From: Rhyzopertha dominica | Taxonomy: Eukaryota > Arthropoda > Insecta > Coleoptera > Bostrichidae | Reading direction: 5' to 3' | DNA length: 64,000 bases | NCBI GenBank assembly: GCA_025024175.1 | Contig: QCXZ01000064.1 | Coordinates: 44,413,325 to 44,477,324 of the forward strand | Translations under genes and position numbers: made by a program | The notes under the pieces: generated by a model | Database searches by the model: none | The model's input: only the letters and a program-made list of their open reading frames with translations | Told to the model about the DNA's origin: nothing | In this document: in pieces, positions 58,190-64,000 of the stretch | Layout: each line of letters starts with the position of its first letter | How positions within the stretch are numbered: position 1 is the stretch's first letter

Positions 58190-58490
58190 CTTATTAGTTA
58201 GTTGTTTTAGCACTTGCTTCTAATTATAAGGGAACCATAAACATCTTTAAAGCTTCTCTATGCTCAAATGATCCCGAAAATTCGTATATGCCACATGCAG
58301 ATCTTCTAAAATCACTTCACGCACTGTATTCGATATTCCTCGGGACAGCAGAGATGCATGGAGGACCTGCGCTAACATTGTCATCAAACGTTTGTCTTCC
58401 ACACCTGAATTCTGCAGTCCATTTAGTTTTTGATGGTGCGTCATCTGTAAATAATTTGGTTGAATTGTTGTGGTCGTGTCGAGGATTATG
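58190..58490 (-). pseudogene. Mariner transposase remnant, paired helix-turn-helix region
   Basis: The minus strand, shifting frame, reads AEFRCGRQTFDDNVSAGPPC, then VREVILEDLHVAYTNFRDHL and SIEKL, then CLWFPYN. In Mos1- and SETMAR-like transposases the same order is F-R-x-G, a D-x-x-R-x-G-R-P segment, V-R-x-x-I/L-x-E-D-R-x-V-x-Y, H-L-x-x-x-K-L and W-V-P-H. The catalytic domain was not found. This is a different mariner lineage from the 52.3-53.1 kb copy. Confidence 0.5.
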
Positions 58491-58499
58491 AACAGATCA

Positions 58500-60650
58500 T
58501 CACTCTAAAATCCACAGTTTATATTTTTCACACAATTAGTACTTTGTTACGTTCCGCTGAAACGAATCGAATTATTAGATTTAAATCGAACTCTCAACTG
58601 TTTTATTGGTAAAAATAAATATTTTTTAACAGCGCTCTTCGTAGACCAATGAACCATTTACCTTTTTCGTTATTATAGTATTTCCAGTACTTTTAAATTT
58701 TAACTCCTTATTCTGAAATTATTGATTTACTATATTAGCTTGCAGCGATCTTATTATTATTGCTTTACCGATGTTCCCTGCATTTGTCGCTGAATTACAA
58801 CACAAAGTAACTGTTCCGGGCACCCATCGCATTATTATTCTATGTCTATTCACTGAATTATCGATGAAACGCGGAATAATTTTCTAGACCACCTCGTTTT
58901 CAACCTCGATGCATTCAAGACGCAAGAATGCATCCACATTCTCATTGAAATTTCGCATTCACGCGTCACTGAAGAACGCGAATCTTGAAAGGGGAAGGGC
59001 AACTTCGATAATCGGAGGCAAAAAATGCCAGCTCAGTAGCTGTATATAACTGTACACTCATCCGTATTACACGTGGTTAATTATGTGTACGTACATCAAC
59101 GTATTGTGTGAGTGGTTGACCTCCATCCGAAGAAGCTGATAAAATGTAGTTAGCAAAATGTGCGCAATTAAAAAGCGTTGCGAGCGGTTAGAATTCAGCA
59201 AATTGCAAAACGGTACGTCCATACTGAGAGAGCTTATAGCATTCCAAGAGATACTATAGTCAGTAAGTAGCTAATAGTAACGTAGTAACGACTGCAAAAT
59301 CTGCAATCGGTTATTCATATATTCTTATACTTGCGTTGTTACACTTTTACGATATTATAGTACATTGTTTATCTTTCTTAAGAACCTCCATTCTCGCCTG
59401 GTGTGTAGTTTGTTCTAGTTCTGTATTAATGGGATTTATACACTTACTCAAAACTAATAGTACAAATTCAAATATCTATTGAGAACTTTATTGATCATGT
59501 GGTAAAAAATCCTTCAATACTTCGCGATACATAGTTTCATACTCAAAGCTATGGATCTAAGCCACGAAAGTTTTCTTACGGACGCTTGCAGTGAGAATAT
59601 TTGTATTGTTCTTAAACTTCCAAGTCATCAATAGACCTTTTCTGTTAAGCTGCCCTTGTAACCTGCAAGTTTTGTTACTCATTCCGCTTTGCTTTTGTTT
59701 TTATTTTTCTTCTTAATGAAATGAAGAAAGTTAATTCGCTCGAAGCGTCATGCACTGGTAAACTACAAGTGTCTTAGAAATTCTATTTTTTAGTTTTTGG
59801 TATCTTATGTCCTTAAACATACTAATTTTTTTTCCATTCTTCCTTCCAACATATCCATATATTTTTTGTGACTGAAACGCTTCTGATTATAGGGTTTTCA
59901 AGATCCTATATTAACTACTTCATCTGACTTTGTGCTCAGTGTTATTTCTGTCTGAATCCTGGAATCCGTACCATTTGGATTTCAGTCTTTCCTAAAGTAT
60001 ATATTTATTGTTTTGTAATATTCACTGTTAATCTTGTTAAACTCTGTGCGGTATTTTGAATAAAATACCTATTCCAACACATCATTTATTTTCACTTTTC
60101 TCTATGTATGTATAGGTATGTATAGGTTCATTGTTTTCCATACTTTAAAGTTCCTTGAACCAACATGTTTGCATCTCCGCTTCAGATATAGGCAGTGAAT
60201 TGGATGCTTCATATAATCATTGCAACTGAACTATGAAGTCTATAGCTATGTGGTAGAGATTGTTTTGCCCCAATTTCATTTCAAGGTTAATTATACAATA
60301 CAATACTTTCCTAACTTAGGCGTTGCTTTCAACCAAATTTTTTGCTATGAAACTATTGTGTGATTTTATTATTTTATATTTTATTAGTAACTTCCCTGCT
60401 TCTGCAAATGCTTGATATTGCACAGGGTGGATTTTGAAAAATAAATAAAATTAATTAATTAATTATAGCCCCAAAAATATAATTAGGAGCTATGAAGTGA
60501 AAAAAGTATTATGAGGTAACACACGTTTCTCCATGGATTTTCTCCTCTCATTCTAATAAAACTATTAAACTTGACAATTTCCATATGATTGCTTGCTTTA
60601 AATCGTCTAATATACGGGGCTTATACCAGCTCCGTGAGGTTGGTGGACAA
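58500..60650. other. Unassigned sequence; GC-richer at 58860-59230
   Basis: The 58860-59230 part is CpG-richer and contains GTATATAACTG, a possible TATA box (59041). No coding exon is recognised beside it. The rest is AT-rich and featureless. Confidence 0.35.
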
Positions 60651-60659
60651 CTAGAAACA

Positions 60660-60947
60660 CTAATATTCTACTATCCAACGATGTTTAGTGCTTCGTAGTG
60701 CTTCACACCACAAACCCAGCAGCAACCTATTCACAATATATAAACAAATTAATGTTTTTTGTCCACCAAATTTAATGTAAAGTAATGTATTTCTAATACT
60801 GTCAATGACAACCGCAGCGAACGTAAGTGTTGTTTCTGTATTCGCTCCGTGCAAGTCAAGTAACTGAAACAATAGAAGCGCCCAAGGTGATGAAACAGAG
60901 AAACATTGCCGGACCTTATCATATGTTTTTATATTAAAACAATACAT
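60660..60947 (-). other. Candidate host exon, unrecognised, hydrophobic
   Basis: A minus-strand frame of 95 codons contains VRQCFSVSSPWALLLFQLL, DLHGANTETTLTFAAVVID and SIRNTLLYIKFGGQKTLI. It reads like a membrane-spanning exon, and codon content is better than the surroundings. A possible acceptor, GATAAG|GTCC, ends at 60915 but lacks a pyrimidine tract. A chemoreceptor or other multi-pass receptor is conceivable, but I recognise no diagnostic motif. Confidence 0.25.
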
Positions 60948-60999
60948 AAAATGGGCTATAACGTTTGTTGTAACAAAACTTTTAGGTAATTAAACAGAG

Positions 61000-61172
61000 C
61001 TACTAAAAATTCTTTTTTCTACCTACATTTTATCGGCAAAGCGGGAAACTCAAGAATTTCAAAATATTTTAGTGAATTTCTCTGGTATGTGTTTAAAAAA
61101 ATTTCTTTAAAGCCGTAGCTAGAGGGTTTTTCAAGATATAGCCGTTCCGTACCCTTAGTGAATCACCCTGTA
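61000..61172 (-). mobile_element. Possible mariner-type terminus
   Basis: TGAATCACCCTGTATAC at 61158-61174 is the complement of a GTATACAGGGTGATTCA end. The inward sequence is non-coding and no second end was identified. Confidence 0.35.
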
Positions 61173-61174
61173 TA

Positions 61175-62850
61175 CCTATAATATATAATATTTTCTGGCA
61201 TACTGCTATTATATTTGCAATAAAATGAATTATGTATGTATAAGAATATTATATTCAATAGAATATTTCAGTAAATAAGTAAATAAATAAATAGTAATAA
61301 ATCTGTAATAAATATTTTTACATACAGTTGTTTGGTGTTTATGAATATCAGTCCTCCATTATTCTTATTTTTAACCACCAGAGGGTTCGACGCAAAGCAA
61401 ACGCACGCAGCCAATATAATAATAATAATAATAATAATAATATATTTATCCAACAGACACAAGTCCATAATAGGATACAATCAGTAAATCAAATATAATA
61501 TTCCATATTGTACAAAACCAAATACCAATATGCTTTCAGTGTGTTTCTCTATATATTTTTATTGGAAATTTACGAGAAAATTTATTTATATTGATTAATA
61601 AGTGCGTTGAATTACTTCAGTATTCCTTATTGCCTACTATATACAGCTCTTGTTCCGCGTGATCACGTTGACACATTTGTATCAAATTTTGGCGTACATT
61701 CTTATTTACTGCTATCATACAGGAAGTGTCGAGATCACCTCAATTTTTAATGACTGACTCATGTGTCTGCCGGTCAATAATCAAACTGGTGTTTTTCGCA
61801 ACCACTTAGCAATTTAATTTGTTTTTTAAGAGTGTTGTAATGCGTACATACGTGATGCTACAAGCTTTAATCACTCGCTAATCGTTATCGGGGTTCAATT
61901 TGGCAATAAATTTACCGTAAGCCGCTCAGGTAAACAATTAATAAAGATAGGAAAATTACATATTTGCAAAAGGTCGAAATTTGGTAGTTGGTACCAAACA
62001 TTTACATGCATGGATTATCATAGCATCATGAATAACAGTGTGTTTTAATATTTAGTAGGTGCTTACTATTTGAAGGCTATCCGTTATTTCTTAGTACATT
62101 TGACATTATACATGCGTTCATGAGAGCCAGTGTAATTGTAGGTAGGTTCAGGTATATCAGGTTTTTTTTTTTAAATAACACAAAGTAGAAAATTGTTAGT
62201 AGGTAAGGAAATGACTTGTGTATGTCATATTGTAAGAGAAAAAATTAAACTGATACTTTTTCACAGGTTTTTAACAATTCTAACACTGGATAGTATTTCC
62301 TTCTGAAGTTTACTTATACAGATGCTTACGTAGCCTATAAAGCCAAAATAAATAATTCTGTTTCACGCGAGATATTAACCGCTAAGGCTAGCGTACACCA
62401 GTTCACAAAATAGCAAAGAAATGCGGAATTTCTAAAAAAAAATAGTGTAAAAAATTGCCACATTCCTAGTTTAGAAAAACTTCGGAATTTATTCATAATT
62501 GCTTGAAAATTGTCACCCTTGGTCCTCATCAATACAAATAACGCATTATAAACATTTACTGTTTTGTCAGTTTAATAGAATTTAATAGTTTCAAATAGAT
62601 TGTATCTACGCGACGCTTGAATACAAGGTTAAGGTATTTCATTGAAATCGATGCGTACTATGTAACATTAATGCACACACTTATATATAGAATATAAACA
62701 AGCAGTGTTAATTTCTACAGCTGTTCCAGAACAGAAAAGATATGCTTATGGGAGTATTCATTCTTTATTTTTTCCCTCTAACTTTGGAGATGGATAATTA
62801 TTGAAGATGATAAGAACGGTACTAAAAGTTCTTGCTTACCTTTATTTTAC
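61175..62850. other. AT-rich non-coding stretch
   Basis: No gene recognised. It contains the (AAT)n array at 61417-61441. Confidence 0.45.
61417..61441. repeat. (AAT)n microsatellite
   Basis: About eight AAT units. Confidence 0.9.
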
Positions 62851-62886
62851 AGGTACCGGTTTCGGGTTACCCCATCACCAGCCTGA
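62851..62886 (-). ncRNA. Degenerate hammerhead-ribozyme-like motif
   Basis: The minus strand reads CAGGCTGGTGATGGGGTAAC then CCGAAACCGGTACCT. This resembles a minimal hammerhead: CUGRUGA, a GGG/CCC stem capped by GUAA, GAAA, and a short GG/CC stem. Penelope-like elements are known to carry hammerheads in their terminal repeats. The core has G for A at one invariant position (CUGGUGA), so it may be inactive. Confidence 0.35.
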
Positions 62887-63319
62887 TCCCGCAATTTTAT
62901 TTATTACATTTATTTGTTAACATATTACCTTTTATTTATTTTTATTAGCTTTTTACCTACGTCTGTTTAATTGTCCTAACAAGTAAAATATTCACAAGTA
63001 AGAATTAAGAAATTTTATTTTATTACACAAATAAATTTTTGAATTACACCTATGTATTTTTCAAATCAGCTGTCCAATGTCAGTGTCGCATCCGTTGGTT
63101 CCGTTTGCTTTTCTTTTTCTTGGTTTTTTATTGGTTGTCTAATTATTGTTCGATATATTGATTTAAAACCCAAGTCTTTCTTTTTATTAAGGCCTGTGCT
63201 TTACATATTTAAAAAATATTTTGTACACTTCTGATTTTTATCCTATTTTCTGTTTTTGTTTCATATTGCCCAAATGCTGTTTTATAATGTTGGTTTCTTT
63301 TAGGCTGATTTTAAGATCT

Positions 63320-63740
63320 GTGTTTTCTGTATTATTCGTCGTATGTTATTGTTCTATACTCCAGGGTTGTTCTATGAATTACATATGCAGCTTGTTCTAT
63401 AGCACCTTCAGAAGGTATGCTCGTGAGTAAGCTTTTTACATCAAACGAGCGGATGATGTTCTCTTCTGACAGTTTCAAATTCTTGACTTCTTCTATTAGT
63501 TTACTATTGCTCCTTGTGCCCCATTTTGCTTTGAAATTTGATATTCTAGTTGTTTTTTTCTAGCCATTTACTTAATTGATATGCTGGTGTATCTATGAAG
63601 GAAACTATCGGTTTTATTGAACATTCTTCTTTCTGCATTTTTATTTGACCATAAAGTTGTGTGTTCTTAAGATTCATGAGTATCATTCTCTTTGGAGCCT
63701 CAAATTTTTCTTCACGGTATCTGTAAGAATACTCATGAGA
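63320..63740 (-). pseudogene. Penelope-like reverse transcriptase fragment
   Basis: On the minus strand, shifting frame once or twice: LYGQIKMQKEECSIKPIVSF, IDTPAYQLSKWLEKN, LIEEVKNLKLSEENIIRSF and DVKSLLTSIPSEGAIEQA. The family pattern is P-K-x-H-K ... L-R-P-I-V-S-x-I-G-S-P-x-Y-x-L-x-x-x-L, then V-x-x-L-x-x-x-x-x-x-x-x-S-F-D-V-x-S-L-F-T-x-I-P. The first catalytic aspartate (SFDV) is present. The YxDD box is not seen; the copy degrades after about 63320. The right end may extend beyond the window. Confidence 0.62.
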
Positions 63741-64000
63741 GTATATCCAAAATCGGGAAACGTCATATAGTATATATTTTTAAATATTACCATATAATTT
63801 TCAATCCATTGATTACACCGCAGGAAATATCTAATATATACATAACAAGAATTTTTTAAATAGATGGTAGCTTTTTTGTGTAATTTTTTTACTCGTTTCC
63901 ATAATTTATATTGGTGATACTGCTAGGCTTAAAAATTGGCATGTACACGTATTATGCGCCTCAGGACAGAAGTCGCATCTTAGGAATGTAACATCGTCCA

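Larger units (their letters stand above)
62851..63790 (-). mobile_element. Penelope-like element fragment
   Basis: A Penelope-type RT fragment on the minus strand (about 63320-63740) lies upstream of a conserved-looking terminal motif at 62851-62886, in the order expected for a Penelope-like element read on the minus strand. Between them the sequence is AT-rich, with ATTTA-type repeats near 62900-62950. The endonuclease domain could not be recognised. Confidence 0.5.

Noticed and set aside
60417..61172. Pairing of CACAGGGTGGATTTTG (60423) with the mariner-type end at 61158 as one element
   Set aside because: Only the first eight bases agree; beyond that the two ends differ, so a common element is not supported.

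Overview
The window looks like AT-rich nuclear DNA from an insect. I cannot name the species; a beetle- or bug-like draft assembly with isolated N bases would fit. The evidence is the content: BEL/Pao LTR retrotransposons with tRNA-Tyr-type primer binding sites, hAT, FLYWCH-MULE and Tc1/mariner DNA transposons, 3' ends of LINEs, a Penelope-like element, consensus splice sites, and long stretches of AT-rich non-coding DNA. I find no complete, recognisable host gene. The window is best read as intergenic or intronic DNA colonised by transposons of several ages.

Layout. Positions 643-3314 hold a structurally complete but internally deleted BEL/Pao element: two near-identical 255-bp LTRs, a 5-bp target duplication, a primer binding site, a tandem-repeat leader and one open frame that fuses the N-terminus of Gag to an integrase. 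Positions about 6637-11639 hold a second, older BEL/Pao copy on the plus strand. It carries Gag, protease, RT and RNase H regions and is cut off inside the integrase, with two in-frame stops and an altered RT catalytic motif. Positions 13.1-15.6 kb hold degenerate repeats and an unrecognised AT-hook-like frame. A 1.1-kb inverted-repeat element lies at 21.6-22.7 kb, a deleted hAT copy at 24.1-25.2 kb and a 486-bp mariner relic at 26.1 kb. LINE and mariner fragments and tRNA-like repeats occupy 31.7-37.4 kb.

The most structured part is 42.7-51.4 kb. A FLYWCH-MULE pseudogene on the plus strand is split by a 6.6-kb hAT transposon (43352-49960) flanked by a perfect 8-bp target duplication. The hAT gene reads on the minus strand in two exons across a 2.5-kb intron and has one apparent frameshift in an A6 run. 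Two further inverted-repeat elements lie inside the hAT copy, one of them in the intron. Further right are two more mariner pseudogenes, a mariner-derived MITE with 250-bp arms that still encodes part of the DNA-binding domain (54.4-55.5 kb), and a Penelope-like RT fragment at the right edge with a hammerhead-like motif downstream.

Host signals are weak. There is a GC-rich, promoter-like island with an NRF1-type palindrome and a strong minus-strand splice donor (51.6-52.1 kb), a second GC-rich segment followed by a well-placed ATG (53.7-54.1 kb), three exon-like open stretches (3.4, 16.4 and 60.7 kb), and higher-GC segments that may be regulatory (30.8-31.1, 40.4-40.6 kb). Apart from elements with visible open frames, everything here appears decayed. 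The 643-3314 LTR element and the hAT copy look youngest, because their termini and target duplications are intact.
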